This document shows, one piece after another, positions 47,424 through 55,128 of a stretch of 64,000 bases of DNA (positions are counted from its first letter, which is position 1; every line of letters starts with the position of its first letter). Below the pieces are notes generated by a model. It had not been told where the DNA came from, ran no database searches, and saw nothing but the letters and a program-made list of their open reading frames with translations. The DNA lies in contig NZ_CP061378.1 of the NCBI RefSeq assembly GCF_015624485.1, positions 682,001 to 746,000 of the forward strand. The letters are read 5' to 3'. Source of the DNA: Bradyrhizobium genosp. L. GTDB lineage: Bacteria > Pseudomonadota > Alphaproteobacteria > Rhizobiales > Xanthobacteraceae. The position numbers and the translations under genes were made by a program.

Positions 47424-48286
47424 TGACGTATTCCTTGACTGAGGTCGTTCTTGAGATGTGATCTATGTGCGGTGCGGCATCTTCCCAAGAGCAAGGCGCA
47501 TGCGCCTCACGATGAGTTGTGCCGACCGTGATGATCCTGCAACGCTTTGAATGACTCCAAGTGTTCGAGCTACGCGGAATATCGCGTCACGGTTTCACGC
47601 TTGAGGGCCAATCGCCGAATCGCAAGGCGCGGCGGACGGCGTCGTTCGCACACAACGCGCAAAAAGAGATCGCGGCGTTTTGCATGCGCCGCATGCGTGC
47701 GCAATGTCGTGAGCAAGTCGCGGTCGTTAAGCATTCCTTCACCGCGCTCCGCCTCAAACGCACGTTGATTTGCGCTTATCGGGCGATAGAAGCCGCCGAT
47801 GATTGCGGTGTCATTCCTCGACATTGTTAACCGCAAAACGAACTTGCCGCGCGTCAGCCCTGGCGTAGGTGAATGTTGCTCGTGAACCGTGATGTGCAGC
47901 ACAATCTACTTCGCGATCATCTCGCTTCGCCGGGGGGGCCGCCACGAACCGATGTTCGAGCGCCGTCGCGGCCGCGCGCGGCCAAAAATGTCGAAAACAA
48001 CCCCATGCAAAGGGAGTCGGTGGTTGCCGGCGTCCGATACGACGGCTGTCGACACGGCCGCTTGACACGCCGGGCAAATCAGCGCTATTATTCTAATATT
48101 CCGAAGTCACGCAGGCGCTGTCCTCGTCACCGCTGGTCTTGTGCGCGCGATAACCATGCGGCGCGCCTGCGGTTGCCGTCCCTTGTCACGACAACCGAAT
48201 TTCGGCACCATGCTTGATGTGGCGGCGGCGACGCGCCTTGGCGCGCGGGCAGTGCTCGCCGCGCCGGTTTTGTTTGGCAGATTGTC
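47424..48286. other. 863-base region without a convincing gene
   Basis: Short open frames exist on both strands here, but none has a good ribosome-binding site, protein-like composition or recognisable domain. The right part contains a strong promoter (48062-48091) and a 190-base leader for the RDD gene. The composition is somewhat less G+C-rich than in the neighbouring genes in parts. Confidence 0.5.
48062..48091 (+). promoter_or_regulatory. Strong sigma70-type promoter for the RDD gene
   Basis: TTGACA (48062-48067), an 18-base spacer and TATTAT (48086-48091) on the plus strand. Transcription would start near 48098, giving a leader of about 190 bases before the RDD gene. The consensus match is good; use is inferred. 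Confidence 0.55.
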
Positions 48287-48290
48287 TTGA
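48210..48290 (+). CDS. Possible 26-aa leader peptide overlapping the RDD start
   Basis: ATG 48210 opens 26 codons (MLDVAAATRLGARAVLAAPV at the start) ending in TGA 48288-48290, which overlaps the TTG start codon of the RDD gene in the form TTGA. This could couple translation of the main gene to the leader. It may be chance; there is no strong ribosome-binding site. Confidence 0.25.
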   Translation: MLDVAAATRLGARAVLAAPVLFGRLS

Positions 48291-50293
48291 CTGATTTCCT
48301 GACCGGTCTCCCCCTTCCGCCTGCGGCAGGCAACGCGTTCGAGCGCGCCGGCTTCTGGCGTCGTGCCACCGCGCTGCTGGTCGATCTCGCGATCGCGACG
48401 CTGCTGCTGCAAATCCTGGCCTTCGTGCTGTATCCCGCGACCGGCGGCCGCGTGCAGTTCGCCGGCGGTTTCATGCTGCTCACTTGCGACAAGCTCGATG
48501 CCGTGCCCGAAGGCTTCAAGCTTCCCGGCGATTTCGTCCCCACCAGCATCGTCGAGTGCCGGCAGGGCCTGTTCGGGTTGACCTCGGCGCGCACCCTGCA
48601 GCTGACGCAGGTCTGGCAGAACGGCGCGCTGACACAGAGCAAGTACATCACCTTCCTGCGTGATGCCGAGGGCAGGCCGGTGACGCACTCGATTCTCGGC
48701 GAGGCCTGGCTGGCGCTGTTCTTCCTGCTGCGCCTGCTGTTCGATCGCCGCCGCGGCACGCCCGGCCGCCGCCTGCTCGGCGTCCGTCTCGCGGCGGCCG
48801 CGACCGGGCGCACTCCGCCGCCCTCGCGCGACGTGACCAGGCGCTATCTGCTGCAGGCCCTGCCGTTCGCGCCTTACATCATCCTGCCGGTGCTGATGCA
48901 TCTGTTCGGGATCGAGATCGTGCCATTCAGCATCGCAGGCTTGATCCTGATGATCGCGCCCGGGCTCTGCGGCGGCGCCGGATTGCTGATCGCGCTTTAC
49001 GCGATCGTCAAGCGCCGCGATGCGTTCTACGATTCGCGTGCGGGGACCGCCGTGCCGCGGATCGTTGGGCGCAGTGCCACGGCGCCGTCCGCGCAACCGG
49101 CATTGCCGCCGCCTGCTGTCGTGCCGGACGAGCCCGAGGTTGCCGATGCGGTCGTGGTGCAGCCACCGCCTCTGCCGCGGCCGGCCAACTATGTCGTGCG
49201 GCACTGGCGCGGCGAGCTGCCGCTGCCGCTCTCGTTCTGGGTCAACGACATCGTGCTCGGGGTCGCCTTCAGCATCCCGCTTGCGTTGCTGATCTCCCTG
49301 GCCGCGCAGCGCAGCGGCGAGCAGCCGCTGCTGTGGCTGGTCGTGCTGAGCATGGTCTGGCTCTTGATCGCGCTGTTGCGGGTCTGGCAGGCGGTCGGTA
49401 TCTGGCGCGCGGCGTCGCGCTACGATGCCAACGGCCTGACCTTCTGGGGTGGCGCGGCGAAGCTCGCGACCGTGGGGATGCTGCTCTACTTCGCCTATAG
49501 CTTCGTGGTCGCCGCGATCCCGCAACTCGCCGGCATCTACGAGATCGTCGCCGGCGATGCGCTGGTCGGGCCGCACCAGTTCCGCGTGCTGGCGAACGGC
49601 CGGACGCTGGAGTTCTCCGGCGGCATCACCTTCGGCGTCGCCAAAGAGATGGAGAATTTCCTCGGCGCGATGGGCAACATCAGGACGGTGCGACTGAACT
49701 CGACCGGCGGACGCATGCTCGAAGCGCAGAAGATGGCCGACCTGATCAAGGCGCGCGAGTTGACCACCTATGTGGCGCAGGACTGCCTCTCCGCCTGCAC
49801 CGTGGTGTTCCTCGGCGGCAAGGACCGCGTGCTGCTCAAGGGCCGCGGCCGGCTCGGCTTTCACCAGGTCAGGTTTGCCGGCATGACCTCGGCCAGCCGC
49901 AGCCTCGCGATGTCGAGCGAGATCGCACGGCTGGAGCGCTTCGGCCTCAGCCACGCCTTTGCCGAGCGCGCGATGTCGGCGTTGCCGAGCAGCATGTGGT
50001 ACCCCGACCAGGACGAGCTGCTGCGCGAGAAGGTGGCGACGCGCCTGTTCACGCCGCCGCTGAAGCCACAAGCCTCGACCGCCGATGCCACCGCATCGGA
50101 GCCGGCGCCCGCGCCAGCCGAGCCCACGCCGCCCGCGGACACAGCCGCCGATCACGCCGTCCTGGCGCCGGCCCCACCTCGGCAAACCGACTCCGCCAGG
50201 CTGGAGTCCCGCAGCGTCTCGCTGCCGACCGAGCTCGTGAAACGGCTGACGCCGAAGGCCGCGGTGAAGGCAGGGGCGACCGAGGCGAAGTAG
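48287..50293 (+). CDS. RDD membrane domain fused to a ClpP-like periplasmic domain
   Basis: A 668-aa protein. Residues 20-250 are an RDD domain with its three landmarks: FWRRATALLVDLAIATLL, RRGTPGRRLLGVRL, and DAFYDSRAGT. After a Pro-rich linker and a second pair of membrane helices (about 318-410), about 430-575 resembles the ClpP/crotonase-like COG3904 proteins: IRTVRLNSTGGRMLEAQKMA and AQDCLSACTVVFLGG with a Ser at the nucleophile position, then GRLGFHQ. The tail is Ala/Pro-rich. The start is TTG 48287, with no better alternative before the first domain. Role unknown; a membrane-bound hydrolase is inference. Confidence 0.8.
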   Translation: MTDFLTGLPLPPAAGNAFERAGFWRRATALLVDLAIATLLLQILAFVLYPATGGRVQFAGGFMLLTCDKLDAVPEGFKLPGDFVPTSIVECRQGLFGLTSARTLQLTQVWQNGALTQSKYITFLRDAEGRPVTHSILGEAWLALFFLLRLLFDRRRGTPGRRLLGVRLAAAATGRTPPPSRDVTRRYLLQALPFAPYIILPVLMHLFGIEIVPFSIAGLILMIAPGLCGGAGLLIALYAIVKRRDAFYDSRAGTAVPRIVGRSATAPSAQPALPPPAVVPDEPEVADAVVVQPPPLPRPANYVVRHWRGELPLPLSFWVNDIVLGVAFSIPLALLISLAAQRSGEQPLLWLVVLSMVWLLIALLRVWQAVGIWRAASRYDANGLTFWGGAAKLATVGMLLYFAYSFVVAAIPQLAGIYEIVAGDALVGPHQFRVLANGRTLEFSGGITFGVAKEMENFLGAMGNIRTVRLNSTGGRMLEAQKMADLIKARELTTYVAQDCLSACTVVFLGGKDRVLLKGRGRLGFHQVRFAGMTSASRSLAMSSEIARLERFGLSHAFAERAMSALPSSMWYPDQDELLREKVATRLFTPPLKPQASTADATASEPAPAPAEPTPPADTAADHAVLAPAPPRQTDSARLESRSVSLPTELVKRLTPKAAVKAGATEAK

Positions 50294-50456
50294 CGGGCGG
50301 CCAGGGCGGCACGCGATTTCCCGTCCGCTGTGTGCACAAGTGGACAGTCCGGCTGTTCCCTCCTGGTGTAGCGTCACGCATCACCGCACGGACCCCCGGC
50401 AGCTATCGGTGACCGAGAACGCCAGTTGCGCTCCCGCCTTCGTTCAGTGGAGCAGC

Positions 50457-50657
50457 ATGATGCAGATCAAACTTTCCAATCCCCGCAAATCCGTCAAGCA
50501 ACGGCTCGCCGACGAATCGATCCGCCTCCGCGACGAGGCGGGCGCCATGCCGCCCGGCGTCGCCCGCGACCGCCTGATCCGCATGGCCCGCCAGGCCGAA
50601 ACCGCCGCGCGCGTCGATGCGTGGCTGACCTCGCCGGGATTGCAATCGCCGAAGTGA
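50457..50657 (+). CDS. Small basic helical protein, 66 aa
   Basis: A 66-aa protein starting at ATG 50457 or 50460 with GGAG just upstream (seven bases from the second). It is charged and helical: KLSNPRKSVKQRLADESIRL, then GVARDRLIRMARQAETAAR. No family recognised; I recall similar small proteins in Bradyrhizobium. Confidence 0.6.
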   Translation: MMQIKLSNPRKSVKQRLADESIRLRDEAGAMPPGVARDRLIRMARQAETAARVDAWLTSPGLQSPK

Positions 50658-50751
50658 GCGAGGACGTCCGCCGCGCATTAACGCCGATGCGTTGAGCGAC
50701 GGTGGCTGCATGGCGGACACAAGGAAATACTGGTTTGTGTGACGGAGCGGC

Positions 50752-50934
50752 GTGAGAGGTGGCTTCCCGATCTCGTGGGAGGGGTGGGCTTGGCTGTTCG
50801 GGGTGTTTGAGATCGAGGTTGCTGTGACGCGGGAGTTGCAGGGAGCGCTGCGGGTGGTCGCGCTTTGTGTTGTGATCGTCGTATTCTTTCTGCTTGCCAG
50901 GGGGAGAACGCAGGTAGTGTCGCAGAAATACTAG
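50752..50934 (+). CDS. Possible small membrane protein, 60 aa
   Basis: A GTG-started 60-aa frame with a hydrophobic helix near the C-terminus (LRVVALCVVIVVFFLLA, about 33-49) and a basic end. It is the last feature before the low-G+C island. The start signal is weak, so it is uncertain. Confidence 0.4.
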   Translation: MRGGFPISWEGWAWLFGVFEIEVAVTRELQGALRVVALCVVIVVFFLLARGRTQVVSQKY

Positions 50935-50955
50935 CCCGCCGACCGGTCGTTCTTC

Positions 50956-51609
50956 CTACGAATCTGCACGTTTGGAGGCCCGCAAAGTTGCACCGAAGTG
51001 CTGCTCTTCAAAACGCCATAACACGATGTCCGTCACGCTGATATTGTCACCCGTGACAAACGATAACGTCGAACACATCTCGTTTACCGTGGAATATCCA
51101 AATCGCAAGGCCAGTCTTGCGAGATGACGGTCCGGCTTCGCGGTCTTTACGCCAAGGTTTTTAGCAAGGTGGTGCACGGTGATCGGACCTATCAAGGGAA
51201 AGGAGGTAGCGAAGCCGAAGAAGTCATTATCGAGATAGGCTTTTACTTGCTGAAAGCCTAGTTGGTGCACAATCGCTGCTGTCTGCGAGATCGCTTGCAG
51301 CTTCCTTCTATTGCCAAATACAGTTAATGCCGTTGAGCTACAAACGTCTGACAGTTCGCATATCTCTCGCGCTGATTGCCAGTCGCAATAGCAAAGGGAG
51401 ATAAAGTTGAAGTGTTTTCTAACCACCGACTCGCGAAAGCCCGAATTCAGCACCACCCAAGCATATTCCCGAAGGAAATCCGATTCGGAGAAGCCATTCA
51501 GGCCGGCGCGTTCTTGCCAACGAATCTCGTTGGCATATGCAGATCGTTCAATCCACGACTTTGCAGACAAGTAAAATTCAAGCAAGTTAGTGTCTACAGA
51601 GCGAGCCAT
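50956..51609 (-). CDS. HhH-GPD (OGG-like) DNA glycosylase-like protein of the CBASS operon
   Basis: A 217-aa protein. The helix-hairpin-helix region FPLIGPITVHHLAKNLG (about 137-153) is followed by TAKPDRHLARLALRFG, in which Asp160 matches the catalytic Asp of HhH-GPD glycosylases. The Lys of bifunctional OGG enzymes, expected just after the hairpin Gly, is not seen. OGG-like proteins are one of the three ancillary proteins that define type IV CBASS. ATG 51609 shares one base with the stop of the preceding effector gene (TAATG). It is the last gene of the operon. Nucleic-acid substrate unknown. Confidence 0.8.
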   Translation of the reverse strand: MARSVDTNLLEFYLSAKSWIERSAYANEIRWQERAGLNGFSESDFLREYAWVVLNSGFRESVVRKHFNFISLCYCDWQSAREICELSDVCSSTALTVFGNRRKLQAISQTAAIVHQLGFQQVKAYLDNDFFGFATSFPLIGPITVHHLAKNLGVKTAKPDRHLARLALRFGYSTVNEMCSTLSFVTGDNISVTDIVLWRFEEQHFGATLRASKRADS

Positions 51610-52187
51610 TATCTATTATCGCGGAGAAAGAGTTTAATTTTTGCTAGCCAGATGAATGCGCCCGGCTTCTCGTCGATCAACCGGCTGATCTCAATCTTCA
51701 TCTTGTGGTGTTGCTTAAGCGGCAAAAACTCCTGTTCGGGAATGCCGCTCCCGACGTCACTAGCCATGTCGTATCTATCTACCAAGCGTTGAAAATCCTT
51801 CGCCGGGATGTCGATTGATGTCGTTAGGAAATATCCTGCCTCTCGTTTTACCTCGGCATACATGGTGAAACTGCGTTGGTGAGCTTCACTCCGCCCGCGC
51901 CAGTCGGCTTTGAACTGAATTAACGTCAGTCCAAAAGTGACAGCGCCGAGCAGGCCGATCCACAACTGAGAATCCAAACGAGGTGGAGTAAGCCACTGGG
52001 CCATCTTAGGATCGACGAAGGCCATAGAGGTAATCCACGCAGACAGCAAAAGTATGGCGACGTCTGCAGCAAACTGCCGCCGGGCAAATCGATCGCGTAG
52101 GGCAGCGTGAGCTGAGCAGAGCTGATCGGCGACCCGACGAATCCGCTCGGCTTCGGTACGGAACGATGAATTATCCGGATCAGTCAT
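51609..52187 (-). CDS. Two-TM SLATT-like CBASS effector
   Basis: A 192-aa protein with a helical N-terminus (ERIRRVADQLCSAHAALRDRFARRQ), two membrane helices at about 41-58 (ADVAILLLSAWITSMAFV) and 75-93 (LWIGLLGAVTFGLTLIQF), then a long cytoplasmic helical part. This is the layout of SLATT-type pore-forming effectors linked to CD-NTases. In such systems the cyclic nucleotide triggers membrane disruption and abortive infection. ATG 52187 lies 8 bases inside the CD-NTase end. The family call is from architecture and context. Confidence 0.8.
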   Translation of the reverse strand: MTDPDNSSFRTEAERIRRVADQLCSAHAALRDRFARRQFAADVAILLLSAWITSMAFVDPKMAQWLTPPRLDSQLWIGLLGAVTFGLTLIQFKADWRGRSEAHQRSFTMYAEVKREAGYFLTTSIDIPAKDFQRLVDRYDMASDVGSGIPEQEFLPLKQHHKMKIEISRLIDEKPGAFIWLAKIKLFLRDNR

Positions 52188-53121
52188 CAATCAATCCGAG
52201 TGTCGCTTTCCACTGATCGCGCGACATGTGAGAGCTAGCATTCCGCATTCGTTTTGCGATCCGTCCAAGTATGTGACCTGCCGCAATTCTTTGGGGACTA
52301 TTTGCCTCTCCGAGGTATCCATCCACGTGCACCGACTGACCAGAACTGTCGCGAATGGGCTGCAACACCAGATCCCGCGACCTTTCGAAGAAAACCGGGA
52401 GCATTGCGGCGGTCGTACTGGGGCCGGAATAGTCTTTGAAGGCGGCAATCGCCAGACTTTCTACATGATAGCCGGAGAGCCGTTGTCGTTCCGGCAGTGT
52501 ACCTATTGCTGCCTTAGCGAGCTTAATCGTCGGAATAAGCTTTCCGTGACATTCTTGATTGCGCGTTGACAGCGCAGTTTGAAACTCCTCCGGGGAGATA
52601 TGGGACCAGCCGTCCCGCATAAATGAAGGCACTTTCAGGCCTTCCTTAAACCGAAAGGCAGGTAGAAGCTGAATTTGCATTCCATCGCCATACTCGATGG
52701 TCACAGCCAATTTGCCTGCGCCAACTGAAGCTGTCGTTGGAACGGCATTCCGAACGATGTCGGCCACTCTCGGTAGCGCTTCTGATGGCTTCAGCCCCTC
52801 AAGCTCCGACCCGTTGAGAATAATGAGCGAATCAATGTCGCTGAGCCCATCAACGTAGGTGTGCTTTGCGACTGATCCGCCGAACAGCAAGTCAGTTGAG
52901 GTCTCCAAAGCATCGCTCATTTCGTCTTTAATTTCGTCGAGCCGCTCCTGAACGAGGCTGACGTCGCGGCTGTTCGCCGTGGCAAGAAGTTCTCCAAGAA
53001 GTGCGCTCAGTTCGGCGCCAAACGCCTTTATGGCGGTTTCGTCTTCAGCCTTTCGAACTTGCTTGGCGAGTTCTGCTGGAGACCTTCCTAAGAAGGGATC
53101 GCCGCCGCCGCTTCCGCCCAT
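52180..53121 (-). CDS. CD-NTase (cGAS/DncV-like nucleotidyltransferase) of type IV CBASS
   Basis: A 313-aa nucleotidyltransferase. The active site shows LLFGGSVAKHTYVDGLSDID: GGS at 81-83 and metal-binding Asp95 and Asp97. The place of the usual third carboxylate reads MQIQLLPAF, with Gln151 there. The C-terminal helical (OAS-like) part follows. The start is ATG 53121: GGGAG lies seven bases upstream and the TGT-like stop TAA is two bases before it. This yields the glycine-rich N-terminus MGGSGGGDPF; a GTG 27 bases earlier is inside the neighbour. On phage infection it should make a cyclic oligonucleotide that activates the two-TM effector. Confidence 0.9.
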   Translation of the reverse strand: MGGSGGGDPFLGRSPAELAKQVRKAEDETAIKAFGAELSALLGELLATANSRDVSLVQERLDEIKDEMSDALETSTDLLFGGSVAKHTYVDGLSDIDSLIILNGSELEGLKPSEALPRVADIVRNAVPTTASVGAGKLAVTIEYGDGMQIQLLPAFRFKEGLKVPSFMRDGWSHISPEEFQTALSTRNQECHGKLIPTIKLAKAAIGTLPERQRLSGYHVESLAIAAFKDYSGPSTTAAMLPVFFERSRDLVLQPIRDSSGQSVHVDGYLGEANSPQRIAAGHILGRIAKRMRNASSHMSRDQWKATLGLIDD

Positions 53122-53123
53122 GG

Positions 53124-54098
53124 TTAGTCTCCCAGCAACATAGCGCACATTTCTTGATAGGCGCTCTTGATCAACTCATGATGCTTGCCAAAATGCCCAA
53201 AGTCACCATCGCTGACGTGTTTCAGCATGTTGAGCTGCATCTGTCGCATGTACTGATAGTTATTAGACCAGCAGCGACCTTCGACGATGTCCGAGTTGAT
53301 GCTAATGGGTAAATTCAATGCGCCGTATGAGTGTCGATAGATCGTGTCTCCGTTGGAAAATGCGTATCGAAGCCAAGTTAGGCCGTCGAAGATGTCTGCG
53401 CCGGCTAGGAAGAATAGATACGTTGAGATCGTGTCCAAGCTTCCAAAGACGTGTATCGGCATGTTTGCGTATTGCCGATCGAGGAGCTTTCGAAGGCGCG
53501 CTACATTGACCATCCGCGTTAGTATCGAATTGCCTATCTCCTTTTCGGTGACGCCAACGACGGCGAAATCCTTCAATCGTGTAATATGGGGAGCAATATG
53601 ATCGAGGTGGAGCCGGATCGAACCTTCACTTTCCGGCTTTAAGAGTATCGATCGAGCATGCTCTCCGGGCGGGAGAATCAGCTGCTGAGCTCGTTCGATT
53701 TGCGCTTGTGTATTAGTTCTATGCTTTGGATGGTCGAAGCTAACGAACACAGTCGGTGAATTACTGGTCCAACCTTCCACCACTTGTGCGTACTTCTCGG
53801 GGGACCATTCTTTCGCAACATGCTCGCCGTCGTAGATTTCTGAGAGGTCAGCATCTTTTGAGGCTTCATAACCTCCGCTATCGAGAAAGATGGCCGAGGC
53901 AAACTCGAACTCGGGGGAAATTACTCCATACGAAATATCGTAAGCGCTCACCAAAATTTCGTCGGATATGTATTCTTCGGACGCCTTGATGATCTTCTGG
54001 ACCTTGGGAAATCCCTTGCTCGAGAAAGAAGGTAAGAGAATGGGAGTCGTTAGCTCTGTATGCGTGCCGAGTCTGACGGTCCTTTTCCTAGCGAACAT
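53124..54098 (-). CDS. cap10: TGT-like (queuine tRNA-ribosyltransferase fold) CBASS protein
   Basis: A 324-aa protein of the tRNA-guanine transglycosylase fold. Three acidic positions of the TGT active site are visible: Asp73 in FLDSGGYE, Asp122 in SFDHPKH, and the likely nucleophile Asp238 in ADIFDGLTWLR. The C-terminal zinc-binding CxCxxC of canonical TGT is absent. It overlaps queC by 49 bases and ends two bases before the CD-NTase start. TGT-like proteins (Cap10 in CBASS nomenclature, as I recall) are part of type IV CBASS, where the substrate need not be tRNA. Confidence 0.85.
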   Translation of the reverse strand: MFARKRTVRLGTHTELTTPILLPSFSSKGFPKVQKIIKASEEYISDEILVSAYDISYGVISPEFEFASAIFLDSGGYEASKDADLSEIYDGEHVAKEWSPEKYAQVVEGWTSNSPTVFVSFDHPKHRTNTQAQIERAQQLILPPGEHARSILLKPESEGSIRLHLDHIAPHITRLKDFAVVGVTEKEIGNSILTRMVNVARLRKLLDRQYANMPIHVFGSLDTISTYLFFLAGADIFDGLTWLRYAFSNGDTIYRHSYGALNLPISINSDIVEGRCWSNNYQYMRQMQLNMLKHVSDGDFGHFGKHHELIKSAYQEMCAMLLGD

Positions 54099-54640
54099 TC
54101 CAACCTCTTCCGGTCAAGGCAGGATGCGCAACGATCGCAAGGCGGTTGATTGCCTGCTTCGCAGCTATAAGTTGCGCTGATTGAAATGTTTTGCGATAAG
54201 AAATAGCTATAGACGTCATCTTTGCTCCAATGAACGAATGGCGTCAGAACGGTCAGCTTTCCGTCGGAGCACTGCTGGACCAGTTCGTCTAACCTCTCAA
54301 CGAAATCAGGTGAGCAATCGTAGTACGGTGTGCCGGCATGAATGCCGATTCCAATCCCGCCGGGTTCGCAATTCCCCAGCAGCACGGCAGCAAAGACTAA
54401 AAAGGCGTTTCTTCCCCTCAGCTCACCCGCGCCGTGTTTGGCGTGTGTGCTAACTTGCAATTCATCTACGGTAATTCCTAGTACATCCCTTAGCCGAGCC
54501 ACGGCCTGGCGCTCCATATCGCGCGCCGCTTGACCGTAATCGATAAAGAGTCCTCGTACTGCAAAGCCGTTCGATCTCAGCAGAAGCACGGCTGATGCAG
54601 AATCGATTCCTCCGCTGAGCAGAACGGTTGCTGTTTTCAT
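54050..54640 (-). CDS. cap9: QueC-like (7-cyano-7-deazaguanine synthase fold) CBASS protein
   Basis: A 196-aa PP-loop ATPase. SGGIDSA is at 9-15 and the zinc site of QueC is complete: Cys160, Cys168, Cys171, Cys174 in SCEAGNQPPCDRCASC. The gap from the first motif to the zinc site is that of QueC, though the protein is slightly shorter than housekeeping QueC (about 220-230 aa). It is the first gene of the type IV CBASS operon (Cap9). ATG 54640 is preferred to a TTG nine bases upstream; AGAGG lies nine bases before it. It is probably not the cell's queuosine enzyme. Confidence 0.9.
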   Translation of the reverse strand: MKTATVLLSGGIDSASAVLLLRSNGFAVRGLFIDYGQAARDMERQAVARLRDVLGITVDELQVSTHAKHGAGELRGRNAFLVFAAVLLGNCEPGGIGIGIHAGTPYYDCSPDFVERLDELVQQCSDGKLTVLTPFVHWSKDDVYSYFLSQNISISATYSCEAGNQPPCDRCASCLDRKRLECSLGKGPSDSARIQS

Positions 54641-54737
54641 ACGAATCAACCTCTAAAATACCTCGCAGAGGCGGAGGGTTTCTAGTGGGCGGATTGCGCT
54701 CTCAACTCCACTTTCGTTCAATATCTCTGACTGTCAG

Positions 54738-54775
54738 GCAAAAACAAAAACGGCCAGATCTTCCGACCCGGCCGT
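54738..54775 (-). terminator. Rho-independent terminator of rpmB
   Basis: On the minus strand ACGGCC and GGCCGT, extended by a G-U-containing inner stem around GGAA, are followed by TTTTTGTTTTT. It ends the rpmB transcript and leaves about 95 bases before queC, so the CBASS operon should use its own promoter. Confidence 0.85.
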
Positions 54776-54819
54776 CCAAAACTATCTCCGCGCTTTTCTG
54801 CGCCGCAGCTAGCCTTCGC

Positions 54820-55128
54820 TCAGCCCGCCTTCTTCACCGGCGCCGGCTTGCCCACCTTCTTCTCGATCGCGCGCTTCAGGTCCAGGGCGCGGGGCGAGAG
54901 GACGTCGGCCTTGGCCTTGATCAGGTAGGCGTCGAGGCCGCCATTGTGGTCGACGCTCTTGAGCGCATTGGTCGAGACGCGCAGGCGCACGTTGCGGCCG
55001 AGTGCTTCCGAGATGAAGGTGACGTTGGCCAGGTTCGGCAGGAAGCGCCGCTTGGTCTTGATGTTGGAGTGGCTCACCTTGTGGCCCGTCAGGGGGCCCT
55101 TGGCCGTCAGTTCGCAGCGCCGCGACAT
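54820..55128 (-). CDS. rpmB: 50S ribosomal protein L28
   Basis: A 102-aa L28: [33 protein letters not shown] is the typical N-terminus, and [19 protein letters not shown] the core. It is the long alphaproteobacterial form with a Lys/Pro-rich end. It has a strong promoter upstream and a strong terminator downstream, so it is a single-gene unit. The low-G+C CBASS island begins right after it. Confidence 0.98.
   Translation of the reverse strand: MSRRCELTAKGPLTGHKVSHSNIKTKRRFLPNLANVTFISEALGRNVRLRVSTNALKSVDHNGGLDAYLIKAKADVLSPRALDLKRAIEKKVGKPAPVKKAG

Noticed and set aside
47561..47830. Possible 89-aa gene in the 47.4-48.3 kb gap
   Set aside because: Overlaps an opposite-strand frame of equal length; neither has a good start signal or protein-like pattern.
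48107..50377. 756-codon frame antisense to the RDD fusion
   Set aside because: Shadow of the supported gene; Arg/Gly/Gln/His-rich composition typical of antisense frames at high G+C.
54050..54640. Housekeeping queC for queuosine synthesis
   Set aside because: Operon with a CD-NTase and SLATT-like effector, low G+C and shorter length point to the CBASS form; no other queuosine gene (queD, queE, queF) is near.
50940..54820. Phage or integrative element around the CBASS island
   Set aside because: No integrase, transposase, tRNA end, or flanking direct repeat was found; xerD at 22.8 kb is the chromosomal dif recombinase.
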